Positions 9,707 through 17,977 of a stretch of DNA of 64,000 nt are shown piece after piece. A program made the translations under genes and the position numbers. Where the stretch lies: contig NC_016745.1 of assembly GCF_000243075.1 (NCBI RefSeq), forward strand, positions 2,497,001 to 2,561,000, read 5' to 3'. This DNA is from Oceanimonas sp. GK1. GTDB lineage: Bacteria > Pseudomonadota > Gammaproteobacteria > Enterobacterales > Aeromonadaceae. The notes under the pieces were generated by a model. That model searched no databases. It saw only the letters and a list, made by a program, of their open reading frames with translations, and was not told the origin of the DNA. Numbering within the stretch: position 1 is the stretch's first letter; every line of letters starts with the position of its first letter.

Positions 9707-10312
9707 TCAGTCGCTGAACGCCTTGCGGCCCATAAAGGAATGGCTGAGGGTGTTGCCGTCCACCAGTTCCAGCTCGCCGCCGATGGGCACACCGTGGGCG
9801 ATGCGGCTGACCGCCACGCCCTGGCTGCGGGCGATGTCGGCAATAAAGTAGGCGGTAGCTTCCCCTTCCACCGTGGGGTTGGTGGCCAGGATTAGCTCGT
9901 CAAAATGCTCGGCTTCCAGCCAGCCTTCCAGCACGTCCAGCCCCAGATCTTCCGGCCCCACGCCGTCCAGTGGCGACAAATGCCCCATCAGCACGAAATA
10001 ACGGCCCTGATACTGGCCGGTCTGCTCAATGGCCACCACGTCGGCGGGGCTTTCCACCACGCACAGCTGGCCCGAGACCGCCCGCTTGGGGCTGGCGCAA
10101 ATGGCACAGACCGCTTCTTCGGTAAAGGTACGGCACTGGCGGCAGTGGCCGATGTTATCGAGTGCCTGCTCCAGCACATGGGCCAGTTTGCGGCCACCGG
10201 CACGCTGGCGCTCCAGCAGCGCAAAGGCCATGCGCTGGGCCGACTTGGGCCCCACGCCCGGCAACACCTGCAGGCTTTTGATTAATTCATCCAGTAACGG
10301 ACTGAAACGCAT
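9707..10312 (-). CDS. recR: Recombination mediator protein RecR
   Basis: A toroidal DNA-clamp protein of the RecFOR pathway that loads RecA onto gapped DNA. The 201 residues contain the helix-hairpin-helix [20 protein letters not shown] (about 14-33), the four-cysteine zinc finger ([16 protein letters not shown], about 57-72) and the Toprim segment ([17 protein letters not shown], then [13 protein letters not shown]). An upstream extension to 10426 is open but non-homologous; the ATG at 10312 is the family start. It lies downstream of dnaX and ybaB in the usual order, with a 190-bp hairpin-bearing gap before it. Confidence 0.95.
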   Translation of the reverse strand: MRFSPLLDELIKSLQVLPGVGPKSAQRMAFALLERQRAGGRKLAHVLEQALDNIGHCRQCRTFTEEAVCAICASPKRAVSGQLCVVESPADVVAIEQTGQYQGRYFVLMGHLSPLDGVGPEDLGLDVLEGWLEAEHFDELILATNPTVEGEATAYFIADIARSQGVAVSRIAHGVPIGGELELVDGNTLSHSFMGRKAFSD

Positions 10313-10402
10313 GGAAAAATCTCGGGAAGGTATTCGGAGCTCTGTGAAGCCCTTAGTCAGTGCGTTATCGGCACCATCTTTTGAAGCGCCTATGGCGCTC
10401 AT

Positions 10403-10419
10403 GCAGGCTGGCAGCCTGC
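10403..10419. repeat. Short perfect hairpin in the ybaB-recR gap
   Basis: GCAGGCT (10403-10409) pairs with AGCCTGC (10413-10419) around a GGC loop, and GGCGCT and GCGCTCC flank it. The 190-bp gap (10313-10501) holds no other feature I can support. The hairpin may be an extragenic palindrome unit or an RNA processing site. Confidence 0.4.
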
Positions 10420-10501
10420 GCTCCACAGAATCGAAGCCTTTTGGGAGCGCGGGGGCTGCCTTCCCTCCTATTGCCGCTGAAGCGACAACGAGCCTGGAGG
10501 C

Positions 10502-10831
10502 TTAAAACGGCATCTTGAAGCCCGGGGGCAACTGCATGCCGCCGGTCAGCTCGCCCATGCGGGACTTGTTCTGCTCTTCAATACGGCGCACGGCGTCGTT
10601 GACGGCGGCGGCCAGCAGATCTTCCAGCAGCTCCTTGTCGTCTTCCAGCAGGCTGTCGTCCAGCTCAACCCGGCGTACCGAGTGGCTGCCGGTCATGGTG
10701 ACCTTTACCAGGCCGGCACCGGCCTCACCCACCACTTCCATCTGGGCCAGCTCTTCCTGCAGCTTCTGCATTTTTTCCTGCATCTGCTGGGCCTGTTTCA
10801 TGATATTGCCAAGTCCACCTTTACCAAACAT
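10502..10831 (-). CDS. ybaB: YbaB/EbfC nucleoid-associated protein
   Basis: A 109-residue YbaB/EbfC-family DNA-binding protein, normally a dimer with a tweezer-like shape. The N-terminal coiled-coil helix ([20 protein letters not shown], about 12-31) is followed by the beta-sheet ([16 protein letters not shown]) and a long C-terminal helix ending in [13 protein letters not shown], which matches the family end-to-end. It is encoded 13 bp downstream of dnaX and upstream of recR, the standard gammaproteobacterial order, and is almost certainly co-transcribed with dnaX. Confidence 0.95.
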   Translation of the reverse strand: MFGKGGLGNIMKQAQQMQEKMQKLQEELAQMEVVGEAGAGLVKVTMTGSHSVRRVELDDSLLEDDKELLEDLLAAAVNDAVRRIEEQNKSRMGELTGGMQLPPGFKMPF

Positions 10832-10844
10832 AGGTTGTCACTCT

Positions 10845-13127
10845 TTATTGATGGGTTGATACATTCGCCATGGGCTCGATGCTGTCGGCATCCAGCTCGG
10901 CGGCAAAGCGCGCGATAAGGAATTGTACCGCATCATCGGCCTCAATTTCATCTTTGGCGCGCGCCCGGGCCGCCGCATACAACTGCTGCTCCACCTCGGC
11001 CGGGGTCTGGCCCCGCTCCCCCAGGGCCACGGCCAGGGTGATAGCGCGGCCCGCGTGCTCGGCCAGCATGGCTTGCAGCTCTTCCCGGGTCTTGTCATTC
11101 AGCAGGTGCTTGTGCGCGGGGCGCAGCCACAGCTGCCACTGGTCGCCATGTTGCTCCAGGGTGCTGTGCATGGCCAGCTGACGCAGCAGACCGCCCACCG
11201 GCAGTTTCGATACCAGCCGGGCCCAGTCGTCTTCGGCCTGGGGCAGCAGTTGCGAGGGTCTCAGCGGCTCGGGGCCGTCGGTGATTTTCCAGTTTGCCCG
11301 CGGCACCGAAGGCGATACCGCCGGTGGGGCGGGATCGGCCTTGGGTGGTGCGCGACCTGCTGCCGTTCGAGCGGGAGCGGGCGCCGGCTTAACGGGCCGT
11401 GACGGGGCGGCGGGCGGCGGTGCACTTTCCGACTCCCAGGGCGGGGCGTCGCTGTCGTCCCAGGCCATGTCGCTGTAGGCGTCCAGGGGCGGCAGCTCGT
11501 TGTGCTGCTCCGCTGCCGGCGTCTCGAATACCGGCGGTGTCCGCCGGGGCTCGGGGCTCGCCTCGGGTGCAGGCGCAACCGGACGCTCGGCCGCCGCAAC
11601 GGCCATCGCCGGCCGCGCCGGCGCGGTGCGGACTTTGGGCTCGGGGGGCGCAGCGGTGTCAGTGCGCTCCTGGCTCAGCAGCCGGTTACGGGTTTGCAAC
11701 AAGCGGCGAATACGCGCCGCCTGCTCGGCGGCTTCGTCCACCAGGGGCGCGGCGTGAGTCTGCGCTTCGGGGACGACGGCCTGCGGACTGGCCGCCTGCG
11801 CCGCCACAGGCGCAGCGTCAGGCTCGACCACTGGTGGCACCGGGGCCGGCTCACTGACGGGGCTGTCCATCTCCTTGCCCATGCGCGCCGCTTCCTGCCA
11901 GATCTGTGCCTGCTCCTGCTCCAGCCGGGCGGTCATGGCCTCATCGCTTTCTGCCTGCATGACTGCCGCCGGCGTGGCTGCAGGCTCAGGCTTTTTTGCG
12001 GGGGCCGGCTCCGGCCGGGGGGCGGCAATCGTCGGCGCGCTGGCGGCGGCGCTCTGAGGCACAAAGGCCAGGGTGCGCAGCAGGGTCATTTCCAGCGCCG
12101 AGCGGCCGTCGGGGGCAAAGGGCAAGTCCTTTCGCCCCTGCAGGCAAATCTGGTAATAGAGCTGAATTTGATCCGGGCTCACCAGGGGCGCGAGGCGGTT
12201 CAGCTCATCGGCATGGGGCACGCCCTGGGCCGGCACCACCTGGGCCAGGGCCAGCTGGTGCCAGAAGGCAATCAGCTCCTTGTGCACGTGGTCATAATCG
12301 GGCCCCAGGCTGGCCAGCTCCGCCACCCGGGCCAGCAGGGCGGCGCCGTCGCCGGCCAGCACCGCCTCCACCAACGCCAGCAACTGCTCCCGGTTAAGGT
12401 TGCCGAGCATGCGCTCCACTTCCGCCAGGGCCAGCCGGCCATTGCCAAAGGCCAGGGCCTGATCGGTCAGGCTCAGGGCATCCCGCAGGCTGCCGTCGGC
12501 GGCCCGGGCCAGGGCCGCGGTGGCCTCGGGCGCAAAGTCGAGCCGCTCCTGCTGCAAAATGTGCTGCAACTGGCCGTCGATCAGCCCCGGCTCCAGGCTC
12601 TTGAGATGAAACTGCAGGCAGCGGGACAAAATGGTGATCGGCAGCTTTTGCGGATCCGTGGTGGCCAGCAAAAACTTCACATGGGGCGGCGGCTCTTCCA
12701 GGGTTTTGAGCAGGGCGTTAAAGCTGTGGCGGGACAGCATGTGCACCTCGTCGATGAGGTACACCTTGAACCGGCCCCGGGCCGGCTGGTATTGCACGTT
12801 GTCGAGCAGCTCGCGGGTGTCTTCCACCTTGGTGCGGCTGGCGGCGTCAATTTCCAGCAGGTCAACAAAGCGCCCCTGCTCAATTTCCTGGCAGCTGGCG
12901 CACTGGCCGCAAGGGTCAGCGGTCACACCGGTTTCACAGTTAAGCGCCTTGGCCAGCAGCCGGGCGATGGAGGTTTTGCCCACGCCGCGGGTGCCGCTGA
13001 ACAAATAAGCATGATGTAGCCGGCCCTGGGCCAGGGCATTCACCAGCGCGGTCAGCACATGCTGCTGCCCCACCACCTCGCCAAAGCGGCGCGGGCGCCA
13101 CTTGCGGGCCAGAACCTGATAAGTCAT
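10845..13127 (-). CDS. dnaX: DNA polymerase III tau/gamma subunit (DnaX)
   Basis: Clamp-loader ATPase; tau (760 residues) also binds the polymerase core and DnaB. The AAA+ module shows Walker A (GTRGVGKTSIARLLAKALN, about 45-63), four zinc-binding cysteines (CETGVTADPCGQCASC, about 64-79) and the DEVH box with sensor motif (LIDEVHMLSRHSFNALLKTLEE). Domain III ends near residue 360, followed by a long Pro/Ala-rich linker and the tau-specific C-terminal domain. The family start is MTYQVLARKWRP at 13127, not the open extension to 13151. A slippery heptamer at codons 377-379 would give a 380-residue gamma form, described separately. Its neighbours are apt upstream and ybaB downstream. Confidence 0.96.
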   Translation of the reverse strand: MTYQVLARKWRPRRFGEVVGQQHVLTALVNALAQGRLHHAYLFSGTRGVGKTSIARLLAKALNCETGVTADPCGQCASCQEIEQGRFVDLLEIDAASRTKVEDTRELLDNVQYQPARGRFKVYLIDEVHMLSRHSFNALLKTLEEPPPHVKFLLATTDPQKLPITILSRCLQFHLKSLEPGLIDGQLQHILQQERLDFAPEATAALARAADGSLRDALSLTDQALAFGNGRLALAEVERMLGNLNREQLLALVEAVLAGDGAALLARVAELASLGPDYDHVHKELIAFWHQLALAQVVPAQGVPHADELNRLAPLVSPDQIQLYYQICLQGRKDLPFAPDGRSALEMTLLRTLAFVPQSAAASAPTIAAPRPEPAPAKKPEPAATPAAVMQAESDEAMTARLEQEQAQIWQEAARMGKEMDSPVSEPAPVPPVVEPDAAPVAAQAASPQAVVPEAQTHAAPLVDEAAEQAARIRRLLQTRNRLLSQERTDTAAPPEPKVRTAPARPAMAVAAAERPVAPAPEASPEPRRTPPVFETPAAEQHNELPPLDAYSDMAWDDSDAPPWESESAPPPAAPSRPVKPAPAPARTAAGRAPPKADPAPPAVSPSVPRANWKITDGPEPLRPSQLLPQAEDDWARLVSKLPVGGLLRQLAMHSTLEQHGDQWQLWLRPAHKHLLNDKTREELQAMLAEHAGRAITLAVALGERGQTPAEVEQQLYAAARARAKDEIEADDAVQFLIARFAAELDADSIEPMANVSTHQ
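11986..11997 (-). promoter_or_regulatory. Programmed -1 frameshift site in dnaX
   Basis: On the coding strand, A AAA AAG occupies 11997-11991 with the zero-frame codons GCA-AAA-AAG (codons 377-379). A -1 slip makes the next codons GCC-TGA, stopping at 11986, so gamma would end after 380 residues, just past clamp-loader domain III. A Shine-Dalgarno-like GGAG lies 11 bases upstream. Downstream, GCCTGCA pairs with TGCAGGC across an 18-19 base loop. This is the E. coli dnaX arrangement (SD-like element, A AAA AAG, stem-loop). Confidence 0.85.
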
Positions 13128-13131
13128 CCGC

Positions 13132-13677
13132 TTAATGGCCGTCAAATTCAACCAGGCTGGTGACCTTCACGCCCAGCTTGTTCAGCCGCTGCATGCCGCC
13201 CAGGGCCGGCAGGCCAATCACAAAGGCGGCATCCTGCACCTCGCCGCCACAGCGGCGCACCAGCTTGACCGCCGCTTCCACGGTGCCGCCGGTGGCCAGC
13301 AGATCGTCGATGATCAGCACCTTTTCACCGGGCACAATGGAGTCGGCATGAATTTGCAGCTTGTCGGACCCGTATTCCAGCTCATAAGACACTTCCACCA
13401 CTTCCCGGGGCAGCTTGCCCGGCTTGCGCGCCGGCACAAACCCTACCCCCAGGGCCGCCGCCACCGGCGCCCCAAAGATAAAGCCCCGCGCCTCGGTGCC
13501 CAGCACCTTGCGCACGCCGGAGTGGCGGTAATGCTCCACCAGGGTTTCTATGGTCAGGCGAAAGGCCTCGCCGTTTTCCACCAGGCCGGTGATATCACGA
13601 AACACAATGCCGGGCTTGGGGTAATCGGGAATGGAAACGATGCTGTTTGCAATCAGCTTGAGGGTGTCTTGTTTCAT
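13132..13677 (-). CDS. apt: Adenine phosphoribosyltransferase
   Basis: Purine-salvage enzyme that makes AMP from adenine and PRPP in the cytosol. The 181 residues carry the PRPP-binding loop [17 protein letters not shown] (about 121-137) and the family segments [12 protein letters not shown] (19-30) and [14 protein letters not shown] (60-73). The ATG at 13677 ([13 protein letters not shown]) is the family start; the longer open frame to 13887 encodes an unrelated Cys/Trp-rich stretch from the opposite strand of ybaN. The stop codon lies 4 bp before the dnaX start, so the two are probably co-transcribed. Confidence 0.95.
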   Translation of the reverse strand: MKQDTLKLIANSIVSIPDYPKPGIVFRDITGLVENGEAFRLTIETLVEHYRHSGVRKVLGTEARGFIFGAPVAAALGVGFVPARKPGKLPREVVEVSYELEYGSDKLQIHADSIVPGEKVLIIDDLLATGGTVEAAVKLVRRCGGEVQDAAFVIGLPALGGMQRLNKLGVKVTSLVEFDGH

Positions 13678-13744
13678 TGAAGTCTGGCTGCCTCGTCGGG
13701 CCCGGCCAAAAGGCGGGCATGGCATTGAATTAAGGTGTGAAATC

Positions 13745-14137
13745 TTAGGGCCTCGACTGCTCCATTGCAACCACGGGGCGCTCGGGCACCACCGGCAGCC
13801 GGCACATCCACCACGCCAGCGCCATAAAGGTGCACAGCAGCAGGCCACGCACCCACCACAGGGGCACCAGGTAGATGGACAGGGCAAAGCTTGCCGCCAT
13901 CAGCCACAGCGCCCGCCGGCGCACCGGCAAGCGCAGGCCGCCATGGGTTTGCCAGTCCTGGATCATGCCGCCAAACCAGCGATGGTTCACCAGCCAGCGG
14001 TGCACCCGGGGAGACGACTTGCCAAAGCAAAACGCCGACAGCAGCACAAAGGGCGTGGTGGGCAGCACCGGCAAAAAGGCGCCGAGCAGCCCCAGCCCCA
14101 GTGAAATACCGCCAAGCAATGCAAACAACAGACGCAT
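13745..14137 (-). CDS. ybaN: YbaN family inner-membrane protein (DUF454)
   Basis: A 130-residue DUF454/YbaN protein with three or four hydrophobic segments (about 2-22, 24-42 and 75-110). It has the family signature [30 protein letters not shown], followed by [17 protein letters not shown]. Its biochemical function is unknown. The ATG at 14137 is preceded by AGGAGAG at the right distance and is preferred to the open extension to 14194. The ybaN-apt-dnaX-ybaB-recR order is the same as in E. coli, which supports the assignment. Confidence 0.88.
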   Translation of the reverse strand: MRLLFALLGGISLGLGLLGAFLPVLPTTPFVLLSAFCFGKSSPRVHRWLVNHRWFGGMIQDWQTHGGLRLPVRRRALWLMAASFALSIYLVPLWWVRGLLLCTFMALAWWMCRLPVVPERPVVAMEQSRP

Positions 14138-14297
14138 GGCGCTCTCCTGCACGTCGAAAACCGTTACGCGCACTATAGCAAAACTCGCCCACAAAAACCG
14201 GACCGGCCTGGCCGTGCCCTCATCAATATGGACACCGGCTTCACGCTTTGGGCCCTAGCCTGTACACTGCCCGCTTTTATTTGCCGTAGTCATTGCC

Positions 14298-15239
14298 ATG
14301 CGCCTGATCCTGGCCCCGATGGAAGGGGTGCTCGACCATTTAATGCGGGATCTGCTGACCCGCCTCAACCCCTTTGACCTGTGCGTGACCGAGTTCGTGC
14401 GGGTGGTGGACATGCGCCTGCCCCCCCGAGTGTTTTACCGGCTCTGCCCCGAACTGCACCAGGGCTGTAACACTCCGGCGGGCACCCCGGTGCGCATTCA
14501 GCTGCTGGGCCAGGCGCCGGAGTGGCTGGCGGAAAACGCCGATCAGGCCTGCCGGCTGGGGGCGACAGGCATTGACCTCAACTTTGGCTGCCCGGCCAAA
14601 ACCGTGAACAAACACAGAGGCGGCGCCGCCCTGCTGGCCGACAGCGAGCAGCTTTACCGCATCGGCCGGGCCGTGCGCGCCGCCGTGCCCGCCCATTTGC
14701 CGGTGAGCGCCAAAATTCGCCTGGGGCTGGAGGCGCGGGACAGCTACCTGGAAAACAGCCAGGCCCTGGCGGAAGCCGGCATCAGCGAGCTGGCGGTGCA
14801 TGCCCGCAGTAAAAAAGACGGCTACCGGCCGCCGGCTTACTGGCCACTGGTGGCGGAAATACAAAAACGACTGGCCATTCCGGTGATCGTCAACGGCGAG
14901 ATCTGGAACGCCGGGCAAGCGGCCCAGGCCCGGGCCCAGAGCGGCTGCGCCGATGTGATGCTCGGCCGGGGAGCCCTGGCCCTGCCCAACCTGGCCGCCA
15001 CCATCAAGACCGGCGCCGCTCCCCTGCCCTGGCGCGAGGTGATTGCACTGCTGCTGGATTATTCGGCGCTGGAAGTGGAAGGCAACAAGGCCATCTATTA
15101 CCCCAATCGCATCAAGCAATGGCTGAATTATCTCAAGCTACAGTACCCCGAGGCCCGGGAGCTGTTCGCCGCCATTCGAATCCTCAAGCACACCAGTGAA
15201 ATCCGGGCGGTGCTGGAGGGCGTTAGGCGTGAGGCGTGA
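14298..15239 (+). CDS. dusC: tRNA-dihydrouridine(16) synthase DusC
   Basis: FMN- and NADPH-dependent enzyme that reduces uridine 16 of tRNA. The 313-residue TIM-barrel protein begins MRLILAPMEGVLDHLMRDLL as DusC does. It shows GIDLNFGCPAKTVNKHRGGAALL with the catalytic cysteine (about C99) and HARSKKDGY (about 168-176). ELAVHAR with the IVNGEI FMN-site segment completes the fold, and the C-terminal helical domain (IKQWLNYLKLQYPEARELFAAIRI) is present. Its last codons and stop lie inside a GTGAGGC heptamer array, so the final five or so residues (VRREA) may be repeat-encoded. Confidence 0.93.
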   Translation: MRLILAPMEGVLDHLMRDLLTRLNPFDLCVTEFVRVVDMRLPPRVFYRLCPELHQGCNTPAGTPVRIQLLGQAPEWLAENADQACRLGATGIDLNFGCPAKTVNKHRGGAALLADSEQLYRIGRAVRAAVPAHLPVSAKIRLGLEARDSYLENSQALAEAGISELAVHARSKKDGYRPPAYWPLVAEIQKRLAIPVIVNGEIWNAGQAAQARAQSGCADVMLGRGALALPNLAATIKTGAAPLPWREVIALLLDYSALEVEGNKAIYYPNRIKQWLNYLKLQYPEARELFAAIRILKHTSEIRAVLEGVRREA

Positions 15240-15250
15240 GGCGTGAGGCG
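15227..15250. repeat. GCGTGAG heptamer array at the dusC 3' end
   Basis: Three perfect copies of GCGTGAG in tandem after a diverged one (GCGTTAG); the dusC stop codon is inside the array. Related GTGAGG-rich sequence occurs at 18607-18650, 31276-31325 and 45743-45817. The first IS3 copy is inserted 10 bp further on. Confidence 0.65.
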
Positions 15251-15291
15251 TTATTTTGGATGGAGTGGCCCCGATAAAGTAGACACTTAAG

Positions 15292-16101
15292 TTAAGCGGC
15301 AGCTGCGTAGGCATTGGGAGTTATTCCTCCCAGCGCCATGTGGCGCCGCACTTTCGGGTAATACTCGTCCGTATAATACCGGACTTCATCTGCCATTTCG
15401 TCTCTTCCGAGCATTCCTAATGGATGTGTCCATTCCTTCTTGAGCAGCGCGAAGAAGCTTTCCGAACAGGCGTTATCCCAGCAGTTACCTCGCCGAGACA
15501 TGCTGATGGTGATTCCCCGTGTAGTGAGCCATCTCATCACCTCTTCGCTGCGATACTGACTCCCCTGGTCAGAGTGGAACAACAACTGTGTCCCATCTGG
15601 CCGCTGATGTTGCCATGCCTGCTCAAGGGCCTCCAGCACCAGCTGGGCGCTATTGATGGCACCCATGGCTCGGCTCACCACGCGACGTGTACCCAGGTCC
15701 AGGACTACTGCGATGTAGAGCCAGCCTTCGTGGCACCGGATTTGAGTAATATCTGATACCCAGACTCGATTTGCCGCACCAACCGAGAAGCGGCGATTCA
15801 GCAAGTTCGGTAGCACAGGCAAGAATGATGTCGGCTTTTGATACCCTGCTTTAAGAGCCGTGCATGAATGGTAACCAGCGTCTCTCAGCAAGCGCTGAAC
15901 CTGGTTCTTGCCGCAGCAGAACCCGGCATCCCGTGCTTCCAGCCACAGCTTGCGATAACCCGGCACATTCTTCTGTTGCCTGGCTCGCTCGAGCAGGAAG
16001 GTTTTCAGAGTTTGTCGCTTGATGACACGTTCTCCCGGAGCATGCTGACGTGCTCGCCAACGATAATATCCCGCTCGTGACACATTGAGTACTTCACACA
16101 T
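15292..16101 (-). CDS. IS3-family transposase OrfB (DDE integrase core), copy 1
   Basis: Catalytic part of the transposase. It carries an HTH_21-type segment (ERARQQKNVPGYRKLWLEAR) and an rve integrase core. The DDE triad can be seen in VWVSDITQIR, LFHSDQGSQYRSEEV and SESFFALLKKE. The open frame continues upstream of the ATG at 16101 to the slippery heptamer A AAA AAG in orfA (16191-16185). A -1 shift there gives an OrfAB fusion whose joining segment contains the IS3-typical FAFIEAHRSQRW. The functional product is therefore probably the fused protein spanning 16469 to 15292. This copy has no disruption. Confidence 0.92.
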   Translation of the reverse strand: MCEVLNVSRAGYYRWRARQHAPGERVIKRQTLKTFLLERARQQKNVPGYRKLWLEARDAGFCCGKNQVQRLLRDAGYHSCTALKAGYQKPTSFLPVLPNLLNRRFSVGAANRVWVSDITQIRCHEGWLYIAVVLDLGTRRVVSRAMGAINSAQLVLEALEQAWQHQRPDGTQLLFHSDQGSQYRSEEVMRWLTTRGITISMSRRGNCWDNACSESFFALLKKEWTHPLGMLGRDEMADEVRYYTDEYYPKVRRHMALGGITPNAYAAAA

Positions 16102-16151
16102 TATCGAGACCCGCCAGCGTTGACTTCGGTGAGCCTCGATAAAGGCAAACC

Positions 16152-16469
16152 TTACTTGCTGTGCTTGGCGAAGTACTCTTGCGCCTTTTTTAGGATTTCG
16201 TTCTCCAGCTCTTTTCGTTCAAGCAGCTTCTTCAGTCGAGCATTTTCACGCTCCAGATCCTGCAAACTTTTTTCTGGTCCGATGTTTTCAACTGCTTTGT
16301 CAGATGATTTCTTGGTCATGATCCACTCTCTGCGCCAGCGACTCAATTGGTTAGGATGGATCCCGAGTCTGCCAGCAAGCTGAGCTTGTGTCTCTGTGGT
16401 GGATAGCGAGGCCTCGACGGCCTCACGTTTGAATGCATCGCTAAAGTGACGGTGGGGTTTGTACTTCAT
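16152..16469 (-). CDS. IS3-family transposase OrfA (helix-turn-helix), copy 1
   Basis: A 105-residue DNA-binding subunit: an N-terminal helix-turn-helix (FSDAFKREAVEASLSTTETQ, then AGRLGIHPNQLSRWRREW) followed by a leucine-zipper-like coiled coil (LQDLERENARLKKLLERKEL at about 68-87). Near its end the codons CTA-AAA-AAG form the A AAA AAG slippery heptamer used for -1 frameshifting into orfB. It is identical to the OrfA of the copy at 31382-31699. Confidence 0.93.
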   Translation of the reverse strand: MKYKPHRHFSDAFKREAVEASLSTTETQAQLAGRLGIHPNQLSRWRREWIMTKKSSDKAVENIGPEKSLQDLERENARLKKLLERKELENEILKKAQEYFAKHSK

Positions 16470-16674
16470 AACACCTTCTCATTAAATGAAGGTGTCTACT
16501 TTTTTCGGGCCAGTCCATGGAGCGCGGGCGGCGCGTCGCGGCCAGCCTGGTCGCAACTTGCCGCAACGCGGCAACCTTGGCACGCTATCCCGCGAATCAG
16601 CAGTGCGGCTGCACTTCACGACACGCTTCAAGTACCTCCCTGTAACGCTCGAAAATGCCATATATGGACACCTC

Positions 16675-16963
16675 GCTTTTCGCAAGTGGGGTTTCCGTGT
16701 TTTGGCGACCAGGATTAACTGCACCCGTATATTCGGCCTGTCTTGATGAGGGAGTCATTGGCTCACTCTGGCCCTAATGAGAACCGCGCCCTTGCTGCCT
16801 ATCGTCCCTACGGAGTTCAGACTCCTGACATTTTCTCGGCGTTTGCAAGGGCCGGTTTAACCTGTTGCCTCATTCACGTTTTCCACATCGCGTTTCGTCG
16901 GGGTGATAACCTCTTGTTTTCCTTCCTGCCAAACGAGGGTTAATTCGGTTTCTTTAGGTCAGC
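16675..16963 (-). ncRNA. Candidate guide RNA (seekRNA/bridge-RNA type) region of the IS110 element
   Basis: A 289-bp non-coding region between the transposase stop and the left inverted repeat. In IS1111-type members of IS110, the RNA that selects target and donor is encoded 3' of the transposase. Read leftward, the region contains the clean hairpin GGAGTCTGAACTCC near 16816-16829 and a second possible stem GAGT...GACTC. No protein-coding potential is evident. The RNA and its boundaries are inferred from family knowledge and position only. Confidence 0.45.
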
Positions 16964-17977
16964 TCAGGCTGCCCGATAGCGCTCCTGCCGGAACAGCATG
17001 ACCCAGATAATCCGTGCCAGCTTGTTGGCCGTGGCCACCGCAGCGCGTTGCTTGCCTCTGCGCTCGGCCAGCTGTTTGACCCACAGCGATAACCGGTCGG
17101 TGGCCTTGTTCAGGTGCCGGATAATCGACCAGGCACCTTGTATCAACAGCTTGCGCAAGTACCCATTACCACGCTTGGTGATACTGCCCAGCTTTTGTTT
17201 GCCGCCACTGGAATGCTCTTTCGGTACCAGCCCCAGGTTGGCAGAAAAGTGCCGGGCATTGCGGTACTGACTGCCGTTGCCGACAAAGGCGACCATGGCG
17301 GTCGCGGTCACCGCGCCTACACCTCGAATGTCAGTGAGTCGGGCGCAGGCCTCGTTATCGCGACATTGCTGTTCGATGTCTTTATCCAGGCACCGAATAG
17401 CCTCATCCAGTTGCTGCCATTCTTCCAGGATGTCACAACAATAGGTCCGAGCCCGTGGCGTCAGTTCGTTACTAGCATCCTCCAACAGCAAGGGCATGGC
17501 TTGCTTTAACGTCTCTTTACCGCCAGCCAGAACGATGCCGTACTCATTGAGCAAGCCCCGTAACTGATTAATCAACCGGGTTCGCTCGCCGATGCGGCGC
17601 TCTCGCAGCCGGTGTACCAGGCTGATGTCGGTCTGCTCCAGCGTGCGCGGCGGTACAAACGTCATGTTGGGGCGCCGTGCCGCCTCACAGATAGCAAAGG
17701 CATCATTACGGTCGTTCTTGTTCCCCTTGACGAAGGGTTTCACATGCTGGGGCGGCAGCAACATCACTGGGTGACCCCGCTGCTGCAGGGCTCTGCCCCA
17801 GTAATTGGAGCCGCTGCAGGCTTCCATCGCAATGGGCACCTGAGGGTACTGACTAAGCAGCTCCAGTACCTTGTGACGGGTCACGCTGCGATTGAATACC
17901 GCCTTGCCAGCTTGATTAACACCACAAATCTGAATCACATTCTTTGCCAAATCGAGACCAATGAGCGTAATGTTCAT
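16964..17977 (-). CDS. IS110-family transposase (DEDD plus serine recombinase-like domains)
   Basis: A 337-residue transposase. The N-terminal RuvC-like DEDD domain shows the acidic residues in GLDLAKN (D9), IAMEACSGSNYWG (E52) and KNDRNDAFAI (D89, D92). The C-terminal Transposase_20 domain has IRGVGAVTATAMVAFVG and the probable serine motif KEHSSGGK, then KRGNGYLRKLLIQGA. The start is ATG 17977, preceded by AAAGG; an in-frame GTG at 17986 is the alternative. Full length for the family, with no disruption seen. Members insert site-specifically under RNA guidance, and the long 3' non-coding region fits this. Confidence 0.93.
   Translation of the reverse strand: MNITLIGLDLAKNVIQICGVNQAGKAVFNRSVTRHKVLELLSQYPQVPIAMEACSGSNYWGRALQQRGHPVMLLPPQHVKPFVKGNKNDRNDAFAICEAARRPNMTFVPPRTLEQTDISLVHRLRERRIGERTRLINQLRGLLNEYGIVLAGGKETLKQAMPLLLEDASNELTPRARTYCCDILEEWQQLDEAIRCLDKDIEQQCRDNEACARLTDIRGVGAVTATAMVAFVGNGSQYRNARHFSANLGLVPKEHSSGGKQKLGSITKRGNGYLRKLLIQGAWSIIRHLNKATDRLSLWVKQLAERRGKQRAAVATANKLARIIWVMLFRQERYRAA

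Larger units (their letters stand above)
15261..16517 (-). mobile_element. IS3-family insertion sequence, copy 1 (intact)
   Basis: A 1257-bp element bounded by imperfect terminal inverted repeats (TGGAGTGGCCCCGATAAAGT at the left, TGGACTGGCCCGAAAAAAGT inward from the right) and flanked by a perfect 4-bp target duplication TGGA (15257-15260 and 16518-16521). It holds orfA and orfB in the IS3 arrangement, read leftward. A second, nearly identical copy in the opposite orientation occupies 31334-32591. Confidence 0.93.

Noticed and set aside
15227-15250. Possible CRISPR-like or coding repeat at the dusC end
   Set aside because: The units are only seven bases long with no spacers; they form a simple tandem repeat.
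16482-16724. Short ORFs between the IS3 and IS110 elements
   Set aside because: They cross the IS3 terminal repeat and have no family similarity; the region is better read as element ends and target sequence.
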